Source: Rhodeus uyekii (lineage: Eukaryota > Chordata > Actinopteri > Cypriniformes > Acheilognathidae). Taken from it: 64,000 nt of DNA. The translations under genes were made by a program, and so were the position numbers. Shown here in pieces: positions 1-10,472 of this stretch (the stretch's first letter is position 1; each line of letters opens with the position of its first letter). The notes under the pieces were generated by a model. That model saw only the letters and a list, made by a program, of their open reading frames with translations. It had not been told where the DNA came from and did no database searches. The stretch lies in contig JAWRVZ010000025.1 of NCBI GenBank assembly GCA_037043235.1, positions 1,329,501 to 1,393,500 of the forward strand, given 5' to 3'.

Positions 1-194
1 TTTATCAGCGTCACAGTCCTATTAATCATATGCAAACAGCAAACCAGGATACATTAAGGTACAAAAGTATTGAAGTAGTTGATCAATTAAATAATATGCA
101 TGTGAGAAAATAATTTATTCCATCGATTTAAATGTTTTAAGAACAACTTAAGTCAGGCATAGTTTACGAGTGAATGAAAATTGCAAATGTTTCT

Positions 195-266
195 GAACTA
201 ACGTTTGTTACAATATTTACATTTATGCATTTGGTGGACGCTTTTATCCAAAGCGACTTACATTTT
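195..266. repeat. Short teleost interspersed-repeat fragment
   Basis: The stretch around TGCATTTGGTGGACGC and TTTATCCAAAGCGACTTACA matches a core that I recall as very common in fish genomes, shared by several non-autonomous elements. Only this core is recognisable, with a T-run after it. The family name cannot be settled from the sequence alone. Confidence 0.45.
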
Positions 267-539
267 TTTTAGTAGCTTATTGCTCAGAGCAAAATAATAA
301 TATAAAATAAAAATGCCCCATACTTTTTTAAAGAAATAAACCCTACATTTTCTTCTAGAGATAATTTTTCTCAGTCCTAATGCATTCCATGTACATAAAA
401 CATAAAAATAGGCTGGTAAAAAATCTAATCTGACTTTTCATATTCATATCCAGTCGTGATAAATATTGACTTTTTTCGCTACATTTTTTTTTAGCAATCA
501 CTGCTTTGGCTCTCGGGGCCCAACCTTCCAATCTTTGAT

Positions 540-612
540 ATACACAATATATATCTATATATATATCTATATATATCTATCTATATATATCTATATACAC
601 AATATATATGTA
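540..612. repeat. ATATCT-type microsatellite
   Basis: Imperfect repetition of TATATATCTATATA units, bounded on both sides by ACACAATATATAT. It is simple-sequence DNA with no coding content. Confidence 0.85.
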
Positions 613-639
613 CATACATAACTTCACTTTGTAATATAC

Positions 640-836
640 CTGCCTACAATTGTCATTTGTATACTGTCATCCACTGTCTACATATTTGTATTTTTTTATT
701 CTTTTATTATGTGTTTTATGTTCTGTCGCTGTCATTCTGTTGTACTGCGGAGCTTCTGTCACGAAAACAAATTCCTCGTATGTGTAAACATACCTGGCAA
801 TAAAGCTCATTCTGATTCTGATTCTGATTCTGATTG
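640..836 (+). mobile_element. 3' tail of a non-LTR retrotransposon with TGATTC tandem tail
   Basis: A T-rich leader runs into ACATACCTGGCAATAAAG and then a perfect tandem of ATTCTG units (about 809-836). An AATAAA-like signal followed by a short tandem tail is typical of 3' ends of fish L2/Maui-type LINEs. No reverse transcriptase sequence remains, so this is a strongly 5'-truncated copy. A diverged relative of the same tail lies near 28440. Confidence 0.6.
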
Positions 837-871
837 CATTCAAAAACACATTGACAGTCTAAGTAAGTTCT

Positions 872-947
872 TGCCTTCCCTGGGAATCGAACTCATGACT
901 TTGGTGTTGCAAGCACCAAATCTGTACTGTTTGAGCTACAGGAAATT
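872..947 (-). mobile_element. tRNA-derived SINE head (A-box and B-box like)
   Basis: Read on the minus strand the segment shows TGTAGCTCAAACAGTA (A-box-like), a GCTTGCAACACC anticodon-arm-like centre and GAGTTCGATTCCC (B-box-like), in the order and spacing of a tRNA. The acceptor stem is not closed and there is no CCA-proximal structure, so it is a SINE promoter region and not a functional tRNA gene. Confidence 0.6.
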
Positions 948-1494
948 TGTGGACAAAGTGCACTTTTATGAAGTGCCATTAAGAGTGTTAAGAAACAGTT
1001 ATGAAAGTGCACATTGTTTAAATAGATTACTGGCATTATATTTCATTAATATTATATTAGAAATTACATTGTTTTAAAAATAAATAAAAAATACTTGATT
1101 TGCAACAGCTTACTCAGCCCTTACTATTCTCAACAGTAACAGATATTTGAGTGAATTAACATGCTAAACAGACATGCTAACAACTGCAGCAGATGAGAGT
1201 GATACATCAATAAGATAATACAGTACTTGGAATTTTAACACAGACTTTGCGCATCCGAATTACATACAAAATGGTAAATAAAATCAATAACTTTACAATG
1301 AAATGAAATGTTCATTTTACACAAATTGAATTTCAAATGTCAAGGCACTTTAAGATTCAGTATGAAGCGCTTTTAAGTACTGTCAGTTATTATTAACATT
1401 TTCATGATGTTGACTACTTTACCCTAATCAAAGTACACTTGTTATGATATTGAATTTCATATCAAATATGTTAAGTTTCTGTTACATTACATGA
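948..1494. other. No recognisable feature; 3' flank of first FMO gene
   Basis: AT-rich sequence without coding potential or a repeat I can name. It probably includes the 3' untranslated region of the minus-strand FMO gene ending at 1495, but no clear AATAAA was found on that strand. Confidence 0.4.
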
Positions 1495-4400
1495 TCACTG
1501 TGTGTTCAGTGGCAATAGTACAAAAGTCCTGATCTTATCGAGGCGCGATGAAGGGTCTGCTATGAGTGTGTGCAGACCAGCCCTGCTGTAATACAGAACA
1601 GATAGCAGCGCTGCAACAGACACTGAGAATATGAATGAACGAGAGGAGCGCTGCGACTGTGGCTTCAGTGCAGCGCATGTTTTCAGGGGCTCTCTGACTC
1701 GATCCCACTGAGTCAGGATGGCCTGCCGTGCACCTTCCCATTGACCCGGTCCATGCAAGCGAAACTGGTACGAGGTGCAGGGCCCAAAGATGATGTTAAG
1801 AGCCAGTCTAGGGTCTGTCAGGAGCAGCTTCAGGATAGAAGGACGAACACCCACTTGTTTAGCCAACTCATCCATATAGGGGATGTAGTCCACCTGGATG
1901 GTGTGTCTCTGGGCGGCCACATACCTGCATGGCAGAATGATTAAGAGCCATCAAGACACACTAAAATTACATTTTAACTGTGGAAATTGTGTAAATGCTT
2001 TGTTATATAGTCATGTGAGGTAAAGAGTTAAAAACCTTTGAACCATTGCTTCTTCTTTTGCTTTAATGTCCCTCATCATTGCACTCATTGGAGGAAGTTT
2101 GCACAATCCTAGTGAGCACATCACAGTTTGTCATGCACAAAAAACCCCCACCATGTACTTACAGTTAAGACATGTTCATATATTAATTTAAAACAAAACT
2201 AAACCAACAGTCATATCCTGAAAAATACTTTTTAAGTACAGTAGAACCCCGACATACGAAACGCTCTACGTATGAAAAGTTCGACGTACGATAAAAGATT
2301 TCAGGGGGTTTTTTTCGCCCAAGTAACGACAAAATTATCGAAATGTGAAAAACGAAATCTCGGCCGAGGCGACGTTTTCCGAGTTTTGTTTTGAAATTCG
2401 CGTGCCACTGACCCGTAAACTCGCACCAATGGTCCCGCTCTCCCATTGGCTGTCTCCCGGCTCAGACGCTAGCTTTCGCAGCAGCCTCCTGCTCTCCTAT
2501 TGGTCAGCATCGCTCCCACCAGCCTCTGCGTAGCAGCGTTCCTCTCCCATTTCGTCTGTGCTACGCTAACGCTAAAGTTCGTCCGCGCTTTTGCAAACAA
2601 GTTTTGTTTTCATCGTGGTGCATCGCCATTATTTTGTGCCCAGTTAACATAAACTTTTTTCTAATCACTAGCCATGGATGTGAAGATTGTTGTTGAAGTG
2701 AAAGGGAAGTAGAGGATGCTCTCCATGGAGACGAAAAGGGAGATAATTGTTTTGTTTTCAGAAGTATGAAGCTGGGATGCGCTTCATTCCATGCTAAATG
2801 TGGTGTTTTTGTAGGGCTTGGAACGGATTAGGCAATTTACATGTAAAAGCCTGACCGATTTACGAAAAAGATCGATTTACGAAGCCAACCTCGGAACGGA
2901 TTATTTTCGTACGTTGGGGTTCTACTGTACTATGTCATCTTACTATACTCTGTAACTTTCGGAACTTAAAACGAGTCCACAAAAGGACCAAGACAAGACC
3001 AAAACAAGGAAAGGTCAATAATTAATAATTAAATTGATAATTAAAATTGCATTCCAGAGGAAAAGGCTGTTTTTTTAGGCTGTTATTAAAAAAAATTAAT
3101 AACAGCCTAAGTAGACTTTTGTTGTTGACCTTTGTTGTTTTCTGAACATATATAATAAGGACAGCCCTTAGTTGTCTCTGTAGAAGATCAGCAACATATT
3201 TGATACCTTTAAAAACACGTGTGGCCCAGCGCGCTTGCAACTCAGAGACGGGCATAATGGCTCCCAGGGGCTGGATCAGACCAATCACGGCTAAAGTTGG
3301 GCGCTCTAGTGCTGGAGGATACACGTATTTGTACAGGGATACCTTGTTCTTTGAGACAGGAATTACATGTGAAGACAGGAAGGGGAATGAGAAAGTGTAG
3401 CCCGTGGCAAACACCACCAGATCAATGTCATCCTCAACGGTGCCATCATCAAAAACCACACTTGATCCACGAAACTCTTGCACATTCGGCTTGACCGAGA
3501 CCGTACCAGAGAGGATCCGGTTTGGTAAATCATCATTGACCATGGGATGTTGGCTGAAAACTCTGGGAAAATAAATAAACAAAATACATCATATAGTACA
3601 CAACGAAAAGCGTTAAGTGCAGCAAAGACACTTTCATGGAGCAAAGTCATGAGAGTCTTGTTTCCTCCAGTGTTCATAGTACCTGTGTGCAGGCTGCAGC
3701 CCATAGAGCTTGTGGTCGAACCGTTTATTGAGTTGTTTTTCACGCATGTTGATGATAAACCCAGCAGGCAATATTTGATTAAGCCAACCCCGCATTCTGT
3801 TTTTAAGCATCATATCTGATGGATAACCATTGTCTCCTACACGATTTACTATCCAAGATCCCCTTCGGGTACTCAGATAAACCTGGAATTAAGAGAAAGT
3901 AAGGGAAACAATGTGGAATGCAGAGGCTGTTATAAGAGTATAATAGTTATTTACACTGTTATTATGTATACTGTAGTTGTGGCATATCACCTCTTTGGCC
4001 ACTCTGCTCAGCTCTACAGCAATATCTCCTCCAGAGTTCCCAATGCCAATCACAACTACCCTCTTCCCTCGCCATTCTTCAGGGTTTTTGTAGTCACGAC
4101 TGTGGAAGAATTTTCCCTTAAACGTGTCTATTCCTAAAGAGAGAATTTAAATAATTAGCCACTATAATATAGAAGGGATATCACCGTTTAAGTTATATAA
4201 AGTAATACAATATATAATTTATCTATATAATAATTTATGTCTGCCATTGTATATACATTTTGTATATATTATAATTGTTTTTGTTATTGAATCAGTTTTA
4301 AAGCTTAATAAATAATTATTTGCAAAAACCTTGTAAAACTTGCTACAACAGTGATAAGGCCTAATGGCTTCTACAACTAAGATTTAAGATTTAAGTGTCC

Positions 4401-5274
4401 CAGTGTGTCTTTTATTGACTTATACGTTGTTGCACTTTGCACATAGACTGTGTTTGCTTAAGGCATCACATGTACCTGGAAAATCCTTTAGAGGGAGGTG
4501 AGGGTGACAGTGGTGACCGATGCAGACCATCACAGCATCAAATATCTGCTTCTCTCGCCTACCATCCTTGGACTCTATCTCTACATCCCACTGACCAGAG
4601 TGAGGGAAGTCTGGCCTTGGAGAGACATTAATTACTTTTGTCTAAGAAACACAAAGCACAGATTTGTGAGCCTTTAAATCCACAAAAACCAAAGATAAAT
4701 ATGAGGTACAGCATATTCTTAATTTATTTATAATGAACAGATTATTCTTAAGTTATTCCTAATTTACAGTATATTCCTAACATTTTCTTTCAGGCCAGAC
4801 CTGGAAACGGATATGCCGTTTGAGCTGGAAGTGCTCAGCGTACATTCGGAAGTAGTCTATGATGAGGGAGTTGTGCATGTAGTTTGGGAAGTGGGCAGGG
4901 ATGGGGAAATCACTGAAACACATCATCTCCTTTGAAGTGTTGATAATCAAAGAGTAGTAAATGCTAGCACGATCTGGATCTGGATTTTCCTAAAAAGACA
5001 AGAAGCAAACTGGTTCAGTTTCTCGCAGCATCTTGGTTACTGATGGTCTGCAATGAACTGTGCCTCAGGGTTCAGTGCTTAGCCTCCTTCTTTTCTTTAT
5101 ATGCACAATTTCAAGGAGCCCGGTCATATAAACATATCTCACCTTAAACCTCCAAAGACCTCCGATGTCATCACTGGTCTCAAAACACACTGGCTCCAGA
5201 CCTTCATCCAGGCAACATTTAATGCAGGTCAGCCCAGAGGTTCCTCCTCCAATCACAGCAACACGTTTAGCCAT
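1495..5274 (-). CDS. fmo5: Flavin-containing monooxygenase, FMO5-like (gene A)
   Basis: Eight coding exons on the minus strand: 5274-5143, 4989-4801, 4641-4476, 4133-3991, 3882-3683, 3562-3207, 2108-2036, 1924-1495. All introns are GT-AG and the frames join without a break to 562 codons plus a TGA. Internal exon sizes 189, 166, 143, 200, 356 and 73 follow the vertebrate FMO pattern as I recall it. Visible motifs are the FAD-binding GGGTSG (residues 9-14), the FMO signature FKGKFFHSRDY (167-177), the NADPH-binding GIGNSG (192-197) and FATGY (328-332). FMOs use NADPH and O2 to form a C4a-hydroperoxyflavin that oxygenates soft nucleophiles; the FMO5 type prefers Baeyer-Villiger or NADPH-oxidase chemistry. 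The predicted location is the ER membrane through a C-terminal hydrophobic segment (about 517-532). Oddity: about 30 residues follow this segment. FMO5 is the closest recalled match; a fish-specific paralogue name is possible. Confidence 0.9.
2239..2927. mobile_element. pogo/Tigger-like TIR element in FMO gene A intron 7
   Basis: Terminal inverted repeats CAGTAGAACCCCGACATACG and its approximate complement CGTACGTTGGGGTTCTACTG are flanked by TA at 2237-2238 and 2928-2929, as expected for a Tc1/mariner/pogo insertion. Near 2710-2790 the plus strand resembles the N-terminal helix-turn-helix of Tigger/jerky transposases (METKREIIV followed by an EAGMRF-like block), but it is too short to encode an enzyme. 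It is an internally deleted copy, about 690 bp. Confidence 0.75.
3076..3109. repeat. Short intronic hairpin (13-nt arms)
   Basis: TAGGCTGTTATTA at 3076-3088 pairs perfectly with TAATAACAGCCTA at 3097-3109 around an A-rich loop. It lies within FMO gene A intron 6-7 sequence (between exon 3207-3562 and exon 2036-2108) and has no known role. Confidence 0.6.
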
Positions 5275-5733
5275 GATGATCCAAAACTGTCAGACTTATG
5301 GCAGATGCAGATAAAATGACAGAAAAAGTTGAGTAAGGAACAATGCACTAAACAAAATGAACGACATGTCACCAATTATGCACCCACTTTTTGTTTGAGA
5401 CCTATATGATTTAATTCTCTAATACAGAGATAATTTTTCCAAAGAATGATGGAAGTATGTTTTTCCGAGTGCTTTTAGCACCACATCTCAAATTATACAT
5501 AGCATTCTGTGGTAGAATTGAGTCTTGAAAAATGTGTCAAGTAAAATGTAGTTTCATAGTCAATATTTTTTTTTTTGTACAATTATGATTTTGTGAAAGG
5601 TTTAACAAATAAAAATAGTGAATTTAACCGGGGAAAAAAAAATTAGCAGGCCAATATGATGCTGATTTCAGTAGTCAGCGGTTCCACATTTTCCCATTGT
5701 TAAGCTGTTTTTTTCTTGAAGGAATTTCACCCA

Positions 5734-5768
<35 letters not shown>

Positions 5769-6360
5769 ACGCAAATTTATATCACAAAACCAACATAAAT
5801 TGTAAGAAAATATACTAATACTGACGAATAAACAAAGGTTGAAAAACAAATATTTCATTTTGTGACTTGGGTTTTAAAACTGTATTTGTATGATGGTTTG
5901 CATAATCTTGGAATTCACTCCAAAAAATAAATTACATTAATATTAATAAGATATATATATATATAAATTTGTATAATATACATACTATTTATTATATAAT
6001 GTATATAATTATATATATATTTATATAAGTACGTATATATAATTTGTTGTTTTTTATGCACTTTTGAGACAGTCCCTTAATTTGCTCGGCGAACGTCTAA
6101 CATGAACACATGAACACATGAAAGTCTGACATGAACACACAAAACCAACTTTACCGCATCATAACTTGCGATATTATAAAAAAAAACATTTATAAACAAA
6201 ATAAATCTGAATTTCAAACTGCAACCCATAGCGCTGTGTAACCGCTGTTTACATGCATTTGTGAAATCGAGTTGTGAAAGATCCGACAACAAGACAACAT
6301 TCGGAGGTATAAAAAGTTTCCAGTCCCAGACGAAAAAGCAGTGATATTAGCGTCAATAAC
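5275..6360. other. 5' flank or first intron of FMO gene A
   Basis: AT-rich sequence with no coding potential. A CTGACAG acceptor-like site just upstream of the ATG (near 5291-5297, minus strand) suggests the start codon sits in the second exon with this region as intron 1. It contains a (CA)n tract at about 5739-5766 and TA-rich DNA at about 5945-6040. The 60 bp before the (CA)n tract recur near 17786. Confidence 0.4.
5739..5766. repeat. (CA)n microsatellite
   Basis: Uninterrupted CA dinucleotides, preceded by a flank (TCCCATTGTTAAGCTG and onward) that is shared with the microsatellite near 17800. Confidence 0.95.
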
Positions 6361-6377
6361 AGTTTTTGGCGAAACCT

Positions 6378-6420
6378 CTTACCTAGACCCAATGCAGTGA
6401 GCGCAGAAGTTTATACGTGG
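6378..6420 (-). promoter_or_regulatory. Candidate non-coding first exon end and TATA-like box of FMO gene A
   Basis: On the minus strand a strong splice donor, CTAG followed by GTAAGAGG, lies at 6384-6376, and a TATAAA occurs at 6415-6410. Together with the acceptor-like site before the ATG this could be a leader exon. The TATA is too close to the donor for both to be used simply, so a start site further upstream is likely. This is inference from short motifs. Confidence 0.3.
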
Positions 6421-6429
6421 TCAATCCAC

Positions 6430-7094
6430 CCAAACACTTCAGCATATCCCTCTGCATACATGAACAGGAGGCGGAGATTCACCGCCGTCACTCTGGTCAA
6501 TCAGTTGAATTAGTTAAATAATGTTGACAAATATTTAATGTTGGATCGCACCTATACAAAATACTGTTTTATGTGTGTGTGATCCAGACCTACATGGATA
6601 TACTCCAAGTTTAGAGTATTTTAGCATGTCCAAGTGAATAAATTATGAATTGGTCACATTAAAATGGTTGGTAACGTGTTTACCATGCTTTCTTTTATTA
6701 AAATATTACATTAAAATGATTAGTACTGATGGCTGCAACAACTACTTTATAACTACTGCAACTACTAGAATTCATCATCACAAAATGATAACACTCCCCC
6801 CAAATTCAGGCTACTCTATTTAAGACTTAATAAAATGCTGCTACTTTACTTATGTCAGGATTGTCAAAAGATATGGACACCATTCCTTGTTTACAAAAAA
6901 ATATGTTAACTGCAGTATTTAAATTTGAAAGAATGATTCTATGACTTGCTCAGTTTTGAATGACTCTTCTGAATGAAAGAAGACATACATTTTTATATTT
7001 CATTAAAATACAAATACATTTTTTTGTGTTTGACATTCATTGGCATAACTACGCGATAAAATTGTGACAGAGCACAGGATTAAAGATTGACTAG
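6430..7094. other. No recognisable feature
   Basis: Intergenic AT-rich DNA between the two FMO genes. I see no open coding region, repeat family or motif that can be supported. Confidence 0.4.
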
Positions 7095-7737
7095 TGTCTG
7101 CCACCCTGGACTCTCACCAGGGGCTGTTAACATTCCTCTAAAGGCAACACAGGTGAACTCAGTGAAGTGGCATGAGACGTAGACACAAAAGAAAAACTTT
7201 AATTAAAAATATCTTACAAGAACACAAACAAAGAATCATTAAACCAATTAAAAAATAAAACACAACTTTTTATACACACTTCAACAAAATACACAAAACA
7301 ATCACATCTTACATCGGTGCACAAACACACACACATCACTGCACTCACGAAGGAAAGAATGCCACCAGAATCCACCCACATAAAATACATACACACACAA
7401 AACCCAAAATGGTCAGTTTAAGACTAATAAAAACTCCAAATCACTCCAAAATAAATAATCAGATAGGGGTGATGATTTTCCCCACAAGTTAAGTAACAAA
7501 CAAAAACTAACAAAAACTAAAATTAATAAACTCATTTAAAAAATAAGAAAAATTACTTACTACAGAAAAAAACAAAAAACAAACAAAAAAACAACAACAA
7601 CTCAATGACTCAACTCAACTCTCAATGACTTCCACGTTCAACCGCAATCAAATGCCAGGAAAAGGGGCAGTGACATCGTTCTGCCAACCAGTTTATATAG
7701 GCTTCTAATGCGCCCTGATAGGATAGTCAAGGAGCCA
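7095..7737 (-). mobile_element. Possible solo LTR or LTR-like repeat
   Basis: The block runs from TGTCTGCCACCC to AAGGAGCCA, is flanked by ACTAG (7090-7094) and ACTAA (7738-7742), and on the minus strand carries a TATA-like CCTATATAAACTGG near its start. TG...CA ends, a near 5-bp duplication and an internal TATA box fit an LTR, but no second copy or polyadenylation signal confirms it. Confidence 0.35.
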
Positions 7738-9020
7738 ACTAACCAACCACATGCCACACAAACTTTATTTGAAGCAACAAGTTACTTTTAAAAGGTGATT
7801 TACTTTATTTTGATCAGAGGTATCAATGTTTATATAAGAGCTATAAACTTTTATCCCAGTACTTATGTGATAATGTGCATATTTATAAGACAGAAATAAC
7901 AATATTGTGTGGCATAACTTTGTCTTAAAATTGGGTGGGACAAGTGTGTGTGTGGGGCTGCTACTACAATGCGAATCATTTATATGCACAAAATATCATT
8001 ATGATGGCTAGAAGTCAATTTCAATAGTACATTGAGAACTCATGTTAAATGTGATAGTTTCATACTTACATCTGCTATAGCTATACAAAATATTTAAATT
8101 CTTCATGTTAGTGAATAAATGGATAAATGTGCAATTAGTATTCAGAGTGTCTAATGGTCTGTAAGAACTTCTGTTTAACATCTAAAGTGTTTTAGATGTT
8201 CCCGGTTCTAATTTACCCTTGAACAACCCCCCCCCATATGAAGGGATACAGATACGTCCAGAAGTGATGCAAGAAGCAGAAGTAAGATAGCAAAGTAATC
8301 AGCCTGTGTTGTGGCAAGTCTGCCATTATAACTCTCTCCGTGATGCTGAGTGATCCTGTTTTATAATTATTTATATTGTGGTCATTAATGTCTGTATGAG
8401 AGTACTTATGTGTCAATGGCTCATGGCCCCTTCCACTCCCCAACCAAAAACTTCTTAAAATGTACAATACATATTCTGTTATTGCTGACTAGACTTACAA
8501 TTAACAGCATCTACAAAATAGGAAAAAAAGTAAAACAAACAACAACAGAAAACATTTGTTGACATAAAAAAAATTTCATACTAATATTTAACCAGAGGAA
8601 CAATGATAAACACTAAAGTCTTGCAACGTCTTGCAAATATTTAACCCTAATGTCTTGCAAATATTTAACCCAATGCTACAAGGAAAAGGCATTACATCTG
8701 CATTTAAAGTTTGAAACTTGCTTTCATTGCAAATGGCAAAACCTTCAAGACAGATGTTTTTTGGATAATGCTTAGGGGGTTAAGGTATCTACCGTCATTT
8801 TTTTTTGGATGGATGTGTGTAATAACGGGGAAGGGTGTCATACTGAGGGGCAGGATGACTCACAAATTCCAAAAGTTTGAACACTCAAACTGTCCAGAAA
8901 TGGCTCGTCCTGTATATGGTAAGTTAGATCTGAAATACTTCGTACAGTAAGAGGTTTTTACTGAGAGGTTTTTACTTTCGGCCGTAGCCGTCCCTCATAC
9001 TCACAAATATATACAATATA
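7738..9020. other. No recognisable gene; intergenic
   Basis: Low-complexity and AT-rich DNA with a C-run near 8228 and a short direct duplication (TGTCTTGCAAATATTTAACCC) around 8630-8675. Nothing here has coding support. Confidence 0.4.
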
Positions 9021-9023
9021 TGA

Positions 9024-9252
9024 GACTAGTTTCGGCGGAAGAGTGACCTCTGACCTAATGCATTACGTATTGACTAATCTAATGCACAGAGGATAGAGCA
9101 AAAACACTGTTCACAAAGTCTAAAACGAGGATTTGTAAAGCATTTTTTGCCCAGTTTTATTAGTTTGAACTAGTAACCAGTTTTGTTCTTTGAAATGCTA
9201 CTCCTACATACATCATGTGTCAGGTCAGAGGTCACTCTTACACCAGAACTAG
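9024..9252. repeat. Inverted-repeat pair, about 33-nt arms
   Basis: The segment AAGAGTGACCTCTGACCT near 9039-9056 is the reverse complement of AGGTCAGAGGTCACTCTT near 9221-9238, and the match extends imperfectly through an ACTAGT/ACTAGA block on both sides. The arms enclose about 165 bp of AT-rich DNA. It may be a small MITE or the core of a larger one; no target duplication was identified. Confidence 0.55.
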
Positions 9253-10472
9253 ACTTGTGTACGGACATAACCAGAAATAAAGTTGTAAATATGGATATTT
9301 TTCGTACAAAAAATGCATTGCTTTGGTGCAGATGGCCTTTATTAACGAATGGATCTCTTTTATGATAGATGGATGCGCATTCACTCCCATTATTGGAAGA
9401 GCCAGGATATTTTTCAATATAACTTCAATTGTGTTTTGTTGAAAGAAGAAAGTCAAATACATCTAGGATGGCTTGAGAGCACATAAATTATGAAATAACT
9501 TTCAGGTTTGGGTAATAGATTGACACGCTTCTCTGTGTGAAGTCTGTACACAAGCCACAAGAGAATTGTCACAGTTTCTCTTTCATGGACTTTGACTCAT
9601 TGTTTTCTCCTGTCATATGTTTCTTTGTCTTTGCTTAACCGCCACTCTTTAGTTTCTGGTCACTGACTATCATAACAACTGTCTGTCATCATCATCATTG
9701 TATATTTATTTTGCAGTCTTTTCAGTTCTCACTTGCCTGGTCTCTTTTATGTTTCTGTTGTATTTGCCTGCCTGTAGTTGTGTTTACTTGTGTGGAATAT
9801 TAAAACCTTTGAACATTATCTTCATCATTGTGTGTGACAAGAACATTGAGCCTCTGATAAGTTTGTTGCAAAGGACCTTTTTATTAACAACACATTCCAG
9901 CACCAGATTGCCTCTTATTTAACACAAATGAACAGCACCTGTATATCTTTAATTTTACATTCGGTATATCTGTGCAGTGAGATGCTGTAAAAAAGAGCTG
10001 GGGACAATATCTACGTCGGCAAAAAATGATGGGGACATGTGCCAACCACATATTAAATCTATGTTGTGTGGTTGAAAATACTTTTTTCCCCTTCACAACG
10101 GTTTCATTGTGTACTTTTGTCAAAGGTTTAACAGACACCCGAGAATTGTTGTCATTTAGGAATAAGATCACATGCGTGTTTGAATTGAGATTGCAGTCTT
10201 TTAATGATATAAGGCAGCTCTATGACACAGACAAGAAAAAAAATACTTGTTAGACCACAATTGTAATGTCTAATAATTATAATTTCCTTCAAAAATTAAA
10301 TGATTAAGAATATAATTTGTATAATAAATGGTCATTGAATTCCAAGAATTAGATAAAAGAATAAAAAGATTAAAGAGCTAATGCAAAACAGAGATAACCA
10401 AAGATTGAATAGTGTGATGTCTATGGGTTACAAGAAACTATGGGTTATTCTCAGAAAGAGTGTGATCATCTT
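9253..10472. other. No recognisable feature; 3' flank of FMO gene B
   Basis: AT-rich intergenic DNA. The 3' end of FMO gene B transcripts should lie here, but no convincing polyadenylation signal is visible on the minus strand. Confidence 0.35.

Noticed and set aside
872..947. Functional tRNA gene
   Set aside because: A- and B-box-like motifs are present but the acceptor stem does not close and the segment continues as a SINE.
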